Part shown: one piece after another, positions 17,314 to 26,133 of the stretch
How the letters are laid out: each line of letters begins with the position of its first letter
How positions within the stretch are numbered: the first letter of the stretch is position 1
NCBI GenBank assembly: GCA_048498035.1
Contig: JBEHYT010000001.1
Span: forward strand, 62,001 to 126,000
DNA: 64,000 nucleotides
Origin: CADEDV01 sp048498035
Lineage (GTDB): Bacteria > Bacteroidota > Bacteroidia > Chitinophagales > Chitinophagaceae
Reading direction: 5' to 3'
Program-made: the position numbers and the translations under genes
Notes under the pieces: generated by a model
Database searches by the model: none
What the model saw: the letters and a program-made list of their open reading frames with translations, nothing else
Told to the model about the DNA's origin: nothing

Positions 17314-19872
17314 ATGAAGCCGTTTCGCATTCTTGCGGTCGCGCTGCTTTTTATCAGCCTGGCAGGCTACGGCCAGCAGGTGCCTGACTCATCCGCAGCC
17401 GCGGGCTCAAAACCTTTTAAAACCGGCAGCAGCCGAAATTTCTGGATGGGCGCTAACTACAGGGCTGAATGGAATACTGCTCTAAAAGCACCGGTTATTT
17501 CACTTGCTGCAGAACATGGCGGCCTGAAGCCTGTAAAAAAAGGCGGCGGTAAGCAAACAAAATCCCTGAAACTGGAAGATCCCGCAGGAAGAGGATATTC
17601 ACTTCGCTCCATACAAAAATTTGTGACCAGCAAAACACTCCCCGGTGATCTGCAAAGTGAAGCTGCGGCAGACCTTGTGTCTGACGGTATTTCAGCATCC
17701 TATCCATATTCTGCACTGTCTGTAAAAACATTGAATGAAGCAGCCTCCATTCCCCATGGCGATGTAAAACTGGTTTATATTCCTGATGATCCCCTGCTGG
17801 GTGAGTTTCGCGGCGACTTTGCCAATATGCTGGCGCTCTACGAAGAACGTCTTCCGGACTCAGTGAATAAAGATTGGGATACAGATGAAGTGGCAGACAA
17901 ACTGAAAGACGACAATGATAACCGGGTGGATCAGCAAGCGCTGTTGAAAATCCGAGTCCTGGATATGTTTGTGATGGACCTGGACCGGCATGAAGATCAA
18001 TGGACCTGGGGCGCCTATGATAATGGTAAGGGGAAAACTTTTTTTCCCATCGCTAAAGACCGCGACCAGGCTTTTTATACCAACCAGGGGCTGTTGCCCG
18101 GAATTGTAAAATGGCCGTGGCTGGTGCCGCAGCTCCAGGGCTTCAGGGCGAAAGCAAGAAACATCCGGCGGTTTAATTATGCAGCCCGTAACCTGGATCG
18201 CTTTTTCCTGAATGAACTAAATGAAGACGACTGGAAAAAAGTAACTGCTGATTTTCTCGCCACCATGACAGACTCTGTTATTGAGGCGGCCATTGACCAG
18301 CAACCTCCTGAAATACGCGGCTTCTCCGGGGAAAAGATCAAAACTGCACTGAAAGAACGCCGGAATTACCTGGCGGCGGAAACAGACGATTATTATCGTT
18401 TTCTTTCAGAAATCGTTAGTATAACCGGAAGCGATAAGAAAGAATTATTCCAGGTAAGCCGTGATGACGATGGCAGCGTAACAGTTCATGTATATAAAAT
18501 CAACAAGGAAGGAGAGCAATCAACGTTGATGTACAACCGTAAATTTAATCCTTCGGTTACGAAAGAAATACGACTCTACGGTTTTGACGGCGATGATCAG
18601 TTTGAGGTAACCGGTTCCAATGATAAGATCCGCATCCGGATGATTGGAGGTGATGGAAAGGATAAATTTGAGAATACCGGGTCGTCACGCGGCGGCATCG
18701 TATATGACAACCGCGGCAAGGATAATACGCTCACGGGTCATTTCAGGGATAAGCGCAGCAACGATTCGCTGGTCAATTCATTTCAACGCATTTATTATAA
18801 ATACGACCAGGTAATTCCGCTGCTTACGCTGGGATACAACCAGGATGATGGCGTGTTTATCGGTGCCTCACTGCGCTTTGTAAAACAGGGTTTTCGCAAA
18901 TCTCCCTACAAAAGCATGAACAGCTTCGCGGTAAGCCACGCGTTATCTACAAAGGCGTTCGACTTCCGTTGGTATGCTGAACATATCGGTGTTTTTGGAT
19001 CAACCGGTGACCTGCTCACGGATGTAGACATTAACGCCCCCAACAACACCACCAATTTCTTTGGCTATGGCATGGGAACCCAGTATATCAAAAGTAATCC
19101 CGGTAAATTCCGCTATTACCGCGCCCGCTACAGCCTGGGTGATATTTCCATCCTATTGCGAAAGCGATTTTCGAAGGCTGTTACACTTACCGTAGGCCCC
19201 ACTTATGAGTTTTATCGTTTTGATACGGATGATGAATTGAATCAGTCGCGGTATATTTCCCAAACCGGTGTAAATGGACTGGATCCGGCCACCCTTTTCA
19301 GTCACCAGGACTACCTTGGAGGTAAGCTGGCTGTGGAGGTAGATACAAGAGACAATCCGATGCTAACTATGAAAGGTGTGCATTGGACAACACAGGTGCG
19401 GCACCTGGAGGGCATGACAGACGCGGCTTATAAACACCTGACACAGCTTAATACTGATTTTTCATTTTCAGTTCAACTGGTGCCTAAAAAATTGTCGATA
19501 GCCGAACGGTTTGGTGGTGGTCATAACTTTGGTTCTTTTGAATTTTACCAGGCGCAATATCTTGGTAACGATGCAGACCTGCGCGGGTTCCGAAAATACC
19601 GGTTTGCGGGCAGAACAAAATTCTACAACAACATTGAGGCAAGACTTGCACTGGCAAAATTTCAAACTTATCTTTTCCCGGGCTCACTCGGAATCCTGGG
19701 ATTCTTTGATACCGGCAGGGTTTGGGTAAAAGATGATGCCGTGAATAGTTGGGCCAGCGGATACGGTGGTGGTGTATGGATTTCGCCATTAAACCGCATC
19801 CTCCTTACTGTAAGTTATGCCGCGTCTAAAGAAGATCGTATGATCCTCCTCTCATTGGGGTGGCGGTTTTAA
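17314..19872 (+). CDS. Kinase-like / outer-membrane beta-barrel protein, paralogue of the 13432 gene
   Basis: 852-residue exported protein. I use the ATG at 17314 because it begins a clean signal peptide (MKPFRILAVALLFISLAGYG); the frame is open from 17266. From residue 45 it aligns along its whole length with the C-terminal two-thirds of the divergent fusion protein: FWMGANYRAEWNTAL, KGGGKQTKSLKLED (77-90), VYIPDDPLLGEF, MDLDRHEDQW (221-230), AKDRDQAF (247-254), two RTX-like turns (GFDGDDQF, GGDGKDKF) and a C-terminal barrel ending LLSLGWRF. The D-x-D-R-H and D-R-D-Q-A-F motifs are kept, although the residues around them differ. There is no metallophosphoesterase domain. The function is unknown. 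The barrel part resembles Omp85-family C-termini, but no POTRA domains are seen. Confidence 0.85.
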   Translation: MKPFRILAVALLFISLAGYGQQVPDSSAAAGSKPFKTGSSRNFWMGANYRAEWNTALKAPVISLAAEHGGLKPVKKGGGKQTKSLKLEDPAGRGYSLRSIQKFVTSKTLPGDLQSEAAADLVSDGISASYPYSALSVKTLNEAASIPHGDVKLVYIPDDPLLGEFRGDFANMLALYEERLPDSVNKDWDTDEVADKLKDDNDNRVDQQALLKIRVLDMFVMDLDRHEDQWTWGAYDNGKGKTFFPIAKDRDQAFYTNQGLLPGIVKWPWLVPQLQGFRAKARNIRRFNYAARNLDRFFLNELNEDDWKKVTADFLATMTDSVIEAAIDQQPPEIRGFSGEKIKTALKERRNYLAAETDDYYRFLSEIVSITGSDKKELFQVSRDDDGSVTVHVYKINKEGEQSTLMYNRKFNPSVTKEIRLYGFDGDDQFEVTGSNDKIRIRMIGGDGKDKFENTGSSRGGIVYDNRGKDNTLTGHFRDKRSNDSLVNSFQRIYYKYDQVIPLLTLGYNQDDGVFIGASLRFVKQGFRKSPYKSMNSFAVSHALSTKAFDFRWYAEHIGVFGSTGDLLTDVDINAPNNTTNFFGYGMGTQYIKSNPGKFRYYRARYSLGDISILLRKRFSKAVTLTVGPTYEFYRFDTDDELNQSRYISQTGVNGLDPATLFSHQDYLGGKLAVEVDTRDNPMLTMKGVHWTTQVRHLEGMTDAAYKHLTQLNTDFSFSVQLVPKKLSIAERFGGGHNFGSFEFYQAQYLGNDADLRGFRKYRFAGRTKFYNNIEARLALAKFQTYLFPGSLGILGFFDTGRVWVKDDAVNSWASGYGGGVWISPLNRILLTVSYAASKEDRMILLSLGWRF

Positions 19873-19880
19873 ATAAAAAA

Positions 19881-19903
19881 GCCCGTTACATTCGGTAACG
19901 GGC
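19881..19903. terminator. Bidirectional terminator between the barrel gene and the Fn3 gene
   Basis: GCCCGTTAC / GTAACGGGC form a perfect 9-bp stem with an ATTCG loop, preceded by an A-run. The stop codons of the two convergent genes lie 9 and 19 bp away, so it serves both strands. Confidence 0.85.
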
Positions 19904-19921
19904 TTCTCTAAAAAGAGATAA

Positions 19922-22900
19922 TTACTGTTTTGTGAAACGGAGTGTTTCTTTTTTTCCTTCCCTCACTATTTCTACGATATACATACCTGCAGTATATGCC
20001 TTGCAGTTGATGAATAATGTATTTTCCCGGATACCGGTTTGCGTATAGAGCAACTGCCCGGTGCTGCTGAAAACACGAACTGAAACGGGTCGTCCTGTTT
20101 GTGAAAATGCCAGGCGAAGTTGGTCGATGACAGGATTTCCCAAAATCTTTGTTTGCGAAATTTCCATCCCGGATGCTTTTACCACTTTCGAATACTGGAT
20201 GCGACCATCCAGGTCTGTTTCCGCAACACGATAATACCAGGTGCCTGCAGTTGCATTCTCATCGCGATAGCTATACGTTCGCGGACTACTGCTGTTGCCA
20301 GATGCGGCCACCCGGCCGATGGATGAAAACTGCTGTCCATCATTGCTACGTTGAATATCGAAGTAATCCGCATTTATTTCTGTAGCAGTGCTCCATTTAA
20401 TTGTGATCGCGCCTGCTGACGCAGTTGCCGCAATACTGGTAAAAGTTACCGGGAGCGCCGCAGTTACAGAATTACCACGGGCCGGGTTAGGGACCAGGTA
20501 CATCTTTGACGCGCCAAAATCATTGTATTCAAAAACGGCAAAATAGTACAGGCTCAGCGGTTCAAGATTGGTAACGTTTACAATATTCGCGGTGCCATTA
20601 TACACCACGTAGTTGCCTGCACCCAACTGATCTCCAGATCCAAAAAAGCTGTTGGCATTATAACCCATATCATCTTGCGGGGCAGCATCCACCGGTGCGC
20701 CTTTTTTGGCGAGTACAATTCGCTTCTGTCCACTTCCATTTGTCCAGCTCAATTGGATGCTTGTACTTGCAGGAGCCGCCAACAGCATATTGGAAGCCTG
20801 TGTTTGTGGCGCCCCAATGGTGGTTCGATCACCCAGTGCCGGGCTCTCTACCAGGTACATTGGCGCAGTACCGCCGTTGTATTCAAATACCGCATAGTAA
20901 TAAGTAGTGCCGGGCAACAGGTTATTCACCGTAACTGAATTTACATTGCCGCGAAATACAACATAATTGCCAACACCAATTTGTGAGCCGCTTCCAAAAG
21001 ACGATGATTGCTGGTAGGCTGAAAGGTTGGCCGGCGTAACATTTACCGGGAAATCTTTCCTGGCAATCACAATCCGCTGGCTGCCGTTGCCATGTGTCCA
21101 GTTCAGCGTCATAGAAGTATTGGTCACATTGGTAAAGAAAAGGCTGGAAGCAGCTACTGTAGGTGCGCTAACCGTAGCCTGTATGCCGGTAGCAAAGCTG
21201 CTGGTGAGATAAGCCGTGTTGGCTCCTGCACCATCATATTCAAATACCGCAAAATAATATGTTACACCAGGCTGGAGACCCTTGACGGAAAGATTGGAAT
21301 TGGTTCCATTCATTACCACATATTCACCCGGAGCAATAGTAGCTCCGCTGCCAAAATTATTATTATCCGAATAATAAATCCCATCCGCCGGCACACCGCT
21401 AACAGGACTTCCTGCTTTCACCACCACCAGGCGCTTGCTCCCATTGCCAGAAGTCCAGGTCGCTGTAAGACCGTTCCCTTCTATATTACTAAAAGACATT
21501 CCCGTAGCGGCAATGGAGGGACGGGCAGCGGTGGTAACAGAAGCCGTGGCGGTTACCGGCGTATATACCGGTCCGCTTTGTCCATTGCACTCATACACGG
21601 CAAACGTGTACGTGGAATTAGGATCAAGGTTAATCACTTTTACTGAAGATCCATTCGTATTATATACCGCGTATACACCCGGCGCAACAACTGTTCCCAG
21701 TCCAAAAGAACTGGAAGGCGGATAATTTACGAGATCCGTCGGTTGTGCATTGAGCGTTGTTCCTTTCGTAGCCAATACCAACCTGCGACTGCCATTTCCA
21801 TTCGTCCAGTTTAGTTGAACCGAATTACCGTTTACGGCGCTGATCACAAGATCAGTTGCGGGTACAGTTGGCGCCATCAGGGTGTTATTGCTTCCGGCTA
21901 AAAATGTGCTGGTAAGGTATGCGCTGGTATTGCCTGATCCATTATATTCAAACAAGGCGATATGATAAGTACTTCCCGGTTGCAGGTTGGTGAGTGAAAA
22001 AGAGCTGCCTGTTCCATCATAAGCAACAAACTGGCCGCTGCTTATTTCTGTACCATTCCCGAATATGGAATTGGCAGTATAACCCTGTCCGTTTACAGGC
22101 ATTGCCGTTACTGCCAGGTCTTTCCGGACAATGGCCATTCTCCGGGAGCCATTTCCTGGTGTCCAGCTAAAACTAACCGCATTGCCTTCCGCCGTTCCGG
22201 CTGTAAAATTAGAGGCCGCAGTGGTGGGAGTGCTGTTGGTTGTAGCGCTGTTTACCGCCGGTGAAGTTTGAAGATATACCGGCGCCGTTGATCCGTTAAG
22301 TTCAAAAACAGCGAAATGATAAGTGATATTTGGATTCAAATTTACTGTTGTAGTTGCACTCCCGGTTCCTTTATACACCACAAAATTGCCTGTGCCAACC
22401 TGGGAGCCATTTCCAAAGGAAGTTGATCCCGAATATTGCGTGTAATTTACCGGCATAGCGTCCACAGGTGCACCGGCTTTTGCCAGTACAATTCTTGAGC
22501 TGCCACTTCCATTTGTCCAGCCCAGGCTGATCGTATTACTGGTCACGGAATTGATGAGCAGGTTGGCGGCAGGCAAGGAAGGCACCGGTTGCGTAGTTCC
22601 GTTGCCCGAGAGGTAGCTGCCAACAAGATAAGCGGTTCCGCTCCCGCTTCCATCATATTCAAACACAGAAAAATAATAAGTGGTGCTGTGCAAAAGGTTC
22701 TTAACCGAAACAGTACTGTTGGTGCCATCATACACCACAAATTCTCCTGGCGCAATTTCCTGGCCGGTACCAAATGATGCGTTAGCTGTATAACTGTTTC
22801 CATCAGTTGGCACCGCCGTTACTGCACTACCCGCTTTAGCCACAACCAATGTACGGGAGCCGTTTCCAGATGTCCATCCCACCGACATGCCATTTCCTTC

Positions 22901-23728
22901 AATACCTGTGAAATTCATATTGGATGCCGGTACCGATGGTCGATCCGCCGTTGATTGCGTTCCGGCTGCTGGATTTTCAGTCAGGTACATCGGCCCGTTA
23001 TTCCCATTATATTCAAAAATTGAAACAGAATAGGAAGTATTTGGCTGCAAGCCAATTACTGTCACATTATTGGTATTGCTGCGCAACACAACATAATTTC
23101 CACTGCCAATTACACTTCCCACTCCAAAGGCTGAACTGGCAGAATATGCAACAAGATTGTCGGGGTTGACATTTACCGGTCCGCCCGCGTGCATGATCAC
23201 AATTCGCCCGGCGCCATTACCCGGCGTCCAGGAAATTTTCATGGAATTACCTGTTACATTACTGAAACTTATTCCACTGGAAGGAAGCGTAGGCGCAATC
23301 ACTGTGGTTTTACTCCCGGAAAGGGTGCTGCTTGTAAGATATTCGGTGGAGAAGCCTGACCCATTGTATTCAAAAATACTGATGTAATAAGTGGTGCCGG
23401 GATTAAGTCCATTCAGGCTGCCGATAGATCCGGATCCATTATAAATTACAAACTCGCCGGTGCCAAGTTCATTCCCCAGGCCAAATGTACTGTTCGCGAT
23501 GTAGTCAATTCCATTCGCGGGAATCGCCGTTACCGGCGCGCCCTGGCGTGCTATGATAATACGTCTTGCGCCGTTTCCCGACGACCAACTGAGTCCCATA
23601 CTATTTCCTTCAATGGAAGAGAAACTCAGGTTGGTGGCTGCAGTAGTGGGAGCAGCGGCCCGTGCAGCTGCCGAAAAGATGCAGGCCACTGCCAGCCACA
23701 TCATATAAAGTGTCAAATTCCTTTTCAT
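19922..23728 (-). CDS. Secreted nine-repeat Fn3-like protein with T9SS C-terminal sorting domain
   Basis: 1268-residue surface or secreted protein. A signal peptide (1-24) is followed by nine Fn3-like domains of about 118 residues (32-1090). Each opens with a GNxxxxWTxGNG strand pair and ends with TYYxAVFEYNG. The domains alternate: odd ones read like YNGSG..AYLTSS, even ones like YNGxxxPMYLxxxPA. A tenth, divergent Fn3-like module (1091-1185, with WSTATEINADYFDIQRS) is common before sorting tails. Residues about 1194-1268 are a type A T9SS sorting domain (VRVFSSTGQLLY, AGMYIVEI, final RFTKQ). It should be moved across the outer membrane by T9SS and anchored or released. No catalytic domain is visible, so adhesion or matrix binding is the likeliest role. 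The LytTR regulator is 99 bp upstream on the same strand. Confidence 0.9.
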   Translation of the reverse strand: MKRNLTLYMMWLAVACIFSAAARAAAPTTAATNLSFSSIEGNSMGLSWSSGNGARRIIIARQGAPVTAIPANGIDYIANSTFGLGNELGTGEFVIYNGSGSIGSLNGLNPGTTYYISIFEYNGSGFSTEYLTSSTLSGSKTTVIAPTLPSSGISFSNVTGNSMKISWTPGNGAGRIVIMHAGGPVNVNPDNLVAYSASSAFGVGSVIGSGNYVVLRSNTNNVTVIGLQPNTSYSVSIFEYNGNNGPMYLTENPAAGTQSTADRPSVPASNMNFTGIEGNGMSVGWTSGNGSRTLVVAKAGSAVTAVPTDGNSYTANASFGTGQEIAPGEFVVYDGTNSTVSVKNLLHSTTYYFSVFEYDGSGSGTAYLVGSYLSGNGTTQPVPSLPAANLLINSVTSNTISLGWTNGSGSSRIVLAKAGAPVDAMPVNYTQYSGSTSFGNGSQVGTGNFVVYKGTGSATTTVNLNPNITYHFAVFELNGSTAPVYLQTSPAVNSATTNSTPTTAASNFTAGTAEGNAVSFSWTPGNGSRRMAIVRKDLAVTAMPVNGQGYTANSIFGNGTEISSGQFVAYDGTGSSFSLTNLQPGSTYHIALFEYNGSGNTSAYLTSTFLAGSNNTLMAPTVPATDLVISAVNGNSVQLNWTNGNGSRRLVLATKGTTLNAQPTDLVNYPPSSSFGLGTVVAPGVYAVYNTNGSSVKVINLDPNSTYTFAVYECNGQSGPVYTPVTATASVTTAARPSIAATGMSFSNIEGNGLTATWTSGNGSKRLVVVKAGSPVSGVPADGIYYSDNNNFGSGATIAPGEYVVMNGTNSNLSVKGLQPGVTYYFAVFEYDGAGANTAYLTSSFATGIQATVSAPTVAASSLFFTNVTNTSMTLNWTHGNGSQRIVIARKDFPVNVTPANLSAYQQSSSFGSGSQIGVGNYVVFRGNVNSVTVNNLLPGTTYYYAVFEYNGGTAPMYLVESPALGDRTTIGAPQTQASNMLLAAPASTSIQLSWTNGSGQKRIVLAKKGAPVDAAPQDDMGYNANSFFGSGDQLGAGNYVVYNGTANIVNVTNLEPLSLYYFAVFEYNDFGASKMYLVPNPARGNSVTAALPVTFTSIAATASAGAITIKWSTATEINADYFDIQRSNDGQQFSSIGRVAASGNSSSPRTYSYRDENATAGTWYYRVAETDLDGRIQYSKVVKASGMEISQTKILGNPVIDQLRLAFSQTGRPVSVRVFSSTGQLLYTQTGIRENTLFINCKAYTAGMYIVEIVREGKKETLRFTKQ
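20460..23640 (-). repeat. Tandem ~354-bp coding repeats, alternating A/B type
   Basis: Nine in-frame Fn3-like units make up most of the 19922-23728 gene. They are similar but not identical at the DNA level. The similarity is greatest between every second unit, so the period of best match is about 708 bp. Confidence 0.8.
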
Positions 23729-23827
23729 ATTCCAGGTTTAATGAGCGCCAAAGATGAAAAGGAAAGCACCTGGGGAGAAGCAGGCCTGCTACCGATTGTT
23801 GAAAATCATGTTTGAACTGGTCAAAGT

Positions 23828-24529
23828 TCAGGTTGTACACTGGTCTACCACCGCAAATAACTTTTCGCGGTAGTTATCGCTAACTGGCAGCGTTTGATTT
23901 TGAATGGTAACTGATTTCCGGGAAACGGTATTCAGCTTCCGGATTGCCACAATATAAGACCGGTGGATCCGGGTAAACTCCGTTTCCTCAAAAAGGTCTT
24001 CAAAATATTTCAGGTTGTGCAGGATGAGCAGCGGGGTGGGAGAGCTGGCCAGGTAAAGTTTAGTATAATCTTTCAAACCTTCCAGGTAGAGAATATCATC
24101 ATAAAATATCTTATGGAGCTTGTGGGCAACATTGATAAAAAAATAGTCACGCGCCCGTCCGCCTTTATTTTTAAGATCCGTGTACTCCTTTACACGATTG
24201 CAGGCTGTAATAAATTTTTCAAATGAAATAGGTTTCAGAAGATAGTCGATCGCCTTCAATTCAAAACCATCAATTGCAAATTCACTATAGGCTGTTGTGA
24301 AAATCACTTCCGGTTTCTGGGGTAGCGACCGGAAAAAATCGATTCCCGAAATATCTGGCATTTTGATATCCAAAAACAACAAATCCACCTGTTGGGATTC
24401 CAGCAGCGGAAGCGCCTGCAGCGGCTCTTCAAACTTTCCTGCCAGCTTCAGGTAAGGCGTTTTCTGGATATAATCTTCCAACAGCTGAAGTGCCAGCGGC
24501 TCATCATCGATCAATAAGCAGTTAATCAC
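23828..24529 (-). CDS. LytTR-family response regulator
   Basis: 233-residue cytoplasmic DNA-binding regulator. The receiver domain (1-120) has the acidic pair D8-D9, the phosphoacceptor D54 in LFLDIKMPD, T-T in IFTTAYS and K in YLLKPIS. The C-terminal LytTR domain (about 135-230) includes ILYLEGLKDYTKLY and FTRIHRSYIVAI. The start is GTG. The first bases overlap the last 8 bp of the histidine kinase gene, so the two are translationally coupled. It is the output of the kinase encoded just upstream. Its targets are unknown, but the T9SS Fn3 gene 99 bp downstream is an obvious candidate. Confidence 0.93.
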   Translation of the reverse strand: MINCLLIDDEPLALQLLEDYIQKTPYLKLAGKFEEPLQALPLLESQQVDLLFLDIKMPDISGIDFFRSLPQKPEVIFTTAYSEFAIDGFELKAIDYLLKPISFEKFITACNRVKEYTDLKNKGGRARDYFFINVAHKLHKIFYDDILYLEGLKDYTKLYLASSPTPLLILHNLKYFEDLFEETEFTRIHRSYIVAIRKLNTVSRKSVTIQNQTLPVSDNYREKLFAVVDQCTT

Positions 24530-25817
24530 GAGTTAGATTGATTTTTAGGTTAACGATATGCAAGTGATCGTTATGTACAACATCCAGCCAGTAAGCTCCG
24601 GGATAGAGTAAATCCAGTCTTCGCATCACATTCTTTAGTCCCAATCCGCCGCCGGCAAAACTATTGGTTTCATTTACCGGGTTACTGACCAGCAGTGTTA
24701 ATGTTTTTTCAAAAATGGATACATGAATTTTGATAACAGACGGACGCGTATAGCTAATTCCATGTTTAAAAGCGTTTTCTACAAAAGTGATCAGCAGCAA
24801 CGGCGCAATTTCCTGCCCTTCCACCCGGCCTTCCACCACATAATCCACGCTTATTTTTTTGGAAAGACGAATTTTTTGCAGATCAATATAATTAGACAGG
24901 TACTGGATATCTTTCGAAAGCGGCACCCGGTCGTCACCCGAATCATACAACACATAGCGCAACAGGTCAGACAATTTAAGGATCGAATGTTCCGTATGTT
25001 CAGAACGGGCATGCGCCTGTGAATAAATGCCATTCAGCGTATTAAAAAGAAAATGCGGGTTGATCTGCGATTTCAAAAAATTCACTTCCGCATTCAGATT
25101 GGCATTTTCCAGGGCGCGTTTTTCGTCCTGGTTCCTGATAAATGAAAACGCAAGCCGGATAAAACCACCCATCAGCAACAATAGTATAAACGAACTGATC
25201 GAATTATTAAACGAAACAGCCCAAATTCCCTTTGGGATGCCAAACCATCCTATATCTTCTGGTGGAAATCCCATGCCGTTCCGGAAGCCCATAATAAAGC
25301 CAGTGCCCCTGCCGGGGCGATGTTGCGCGGAATCATTTACAATCATCACATCATGCACAATCTCCCGCGGACCTTCCCGTGTTACAAAATGGGAGATCAT
25401 TGCACCACTGTCGGAAGGCGGACGCCGGAACACCTTGTTTTGTGCAGTAAAGGGCTGAAAGAAATCCGACCGAATGGCAACATGACATGTGAGGTAAGCC
25501 AGGAAAAGACCAAATGTTAGCGCGCCATATACCCAGTATCTTTTTCGTTCAAAAAAACGTGGGATCAGCCAATAGTAATTAACGTAGAAGAAGACGACGA
25601 GAATGGATTTGTCCAGCAACTCACGATGAATAAACCGGTTGTCATTGATACGTACCGGGTAAAGCAACGCCGGCAAAAAGAAGAAAAGACACCAGCCCGC
25701 CAGGTGAATCAGGATCAACAGCAGGAGATAACCCGTACTGCGGGGACGTTTAAATCCGAATAGAGTGAATAGAAAATTATGGGCGCCGGCTTTGTTGCTC
25801 ATGTAGCGTTGTGTCAT
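24522..25817 (-). CDS. LytS/YehU-type sensor histidine kinase
   Basis: About 431 residues from the first ATG (25817). A TTG 8 codons earlier and an ATG 5 codons later are alternatives, and all overlap the end of the DUF4907 gene. The N-terminal region has four membrane helices. A stretch of about 90 residues rich in Gly, Pro and Arg lies between the third and fourth and is probably the sensory loop. The cytoplasmic part has a His_kinase domain with the phosphoacceptor His in KSQINPHFLFNTLN and an ATPase domain with the N-box in FVENAFKHGI and the G-box in GGGLGLKNV. It should phosphorylate the overlapping LytTR regulator. The signal is unknown; the kelch and DUF4907 proteins encoded upstream in the same overlapping operon are likely envelope partners. 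Confidence 0.92.
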   Translation of the reverse strand: MTQRYMSNKAGAHNFLFTLFGFKRPRSTGYLLLLILIHLAGWCLFFFLPALLYPVRINDNRFIHRELLDKSILVVFFYVNYYWLIPRFFERKRYWVYGALTFGLFLAYLTCHVAIRSDFFQPFTAQNKVFRRPPSDSGAMISHFVTREGPREIVHDVMIVNDSAQHRPGRGTGFIMGFRNGMGFPPEDIGWFGIPKGIWAVSFNNSISSFILLLLMGGFIRLAFSFIRNQDEKRALENANLNAEVNFLKSQINPHFLFNTLNGIYSQAHARSEHTEHSILKLSDLLRYVLYDSGDDRVPLSKDIQYLSNYIDLQKIRLSKKISVDYVVEGRVEGQEIAPLLLITFVENAFKHGISYTRPSVIKIHVSIFEKTLTLLVSNPVNETNSFAGGGLGLKNVMRRLDLLYPGAYWLDVVHNDHLHIVNLKINLTRD

Positions 25818-26133
25818 TAAATCCAATTGCTTCCAGGTCAAAACTATTTACAACCGGCGCTTTACCCGTTTTCATTTTGTTAATTAACAGCTCAGAAGTG
25901 TTTGCTGCCATTTGTTTGGAGGGAAAGCCCATAGCGCCCGTGGTAGCCGGAACAGACTCCTGGTGGATGAAGATTTTTCCATCCACCAGGATATCATATC
26001 CCCAACCTGAAGCCTGGTGAAATGTTCTGCTTTCAAACACGTGCTCGCGCCTATGGGTACGAAATAATACGATTGCAGCCGCAATCAGCGCAGCAGATGA
26101 AAGAACAATGGTGGTATGCAATGCAGGCCTCAT
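25777..26133 (-). CDS. DUF4907-like small membrane-anchored protein
   Basis: 118 residues. An N-terminal membrane helix (about 7-23, no lipobox) anchors a small extracytoplasmic domain. The segments GWGYDILVDGKIFIHQESVPA, GFPSKQMA and LLINKMKTGKAPVV look to me like DUF4907, a Bacteroidota family without known function. The start ATG overlaps the TGA stop of the kelch gene (TGATG), and its 3' end overlaps the kinase gene. It is thus embedded in a four-gene operon and probably acts with the kelch lipoprotein and kinase. Confidence 0.75.
   Translation of the reverse strand: MRPALHTTIVLSSAALIAAAIVLFRTHRREHVFESRTFHQASGWGYDILVDGKIFIHQESVPATTGAMGFPSKQMAANTSELLINKMKTGKAPVVNSFDLEAIGFNDTTLHEQQSRRP

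Noticed and set aside
20460..23640. Regular ~354-bp repeats taken as a possible CRISPR or satellite array
   Set aside because: The units are in frame, encode Fn3-like domains and vary by codon; they are coding repeats.
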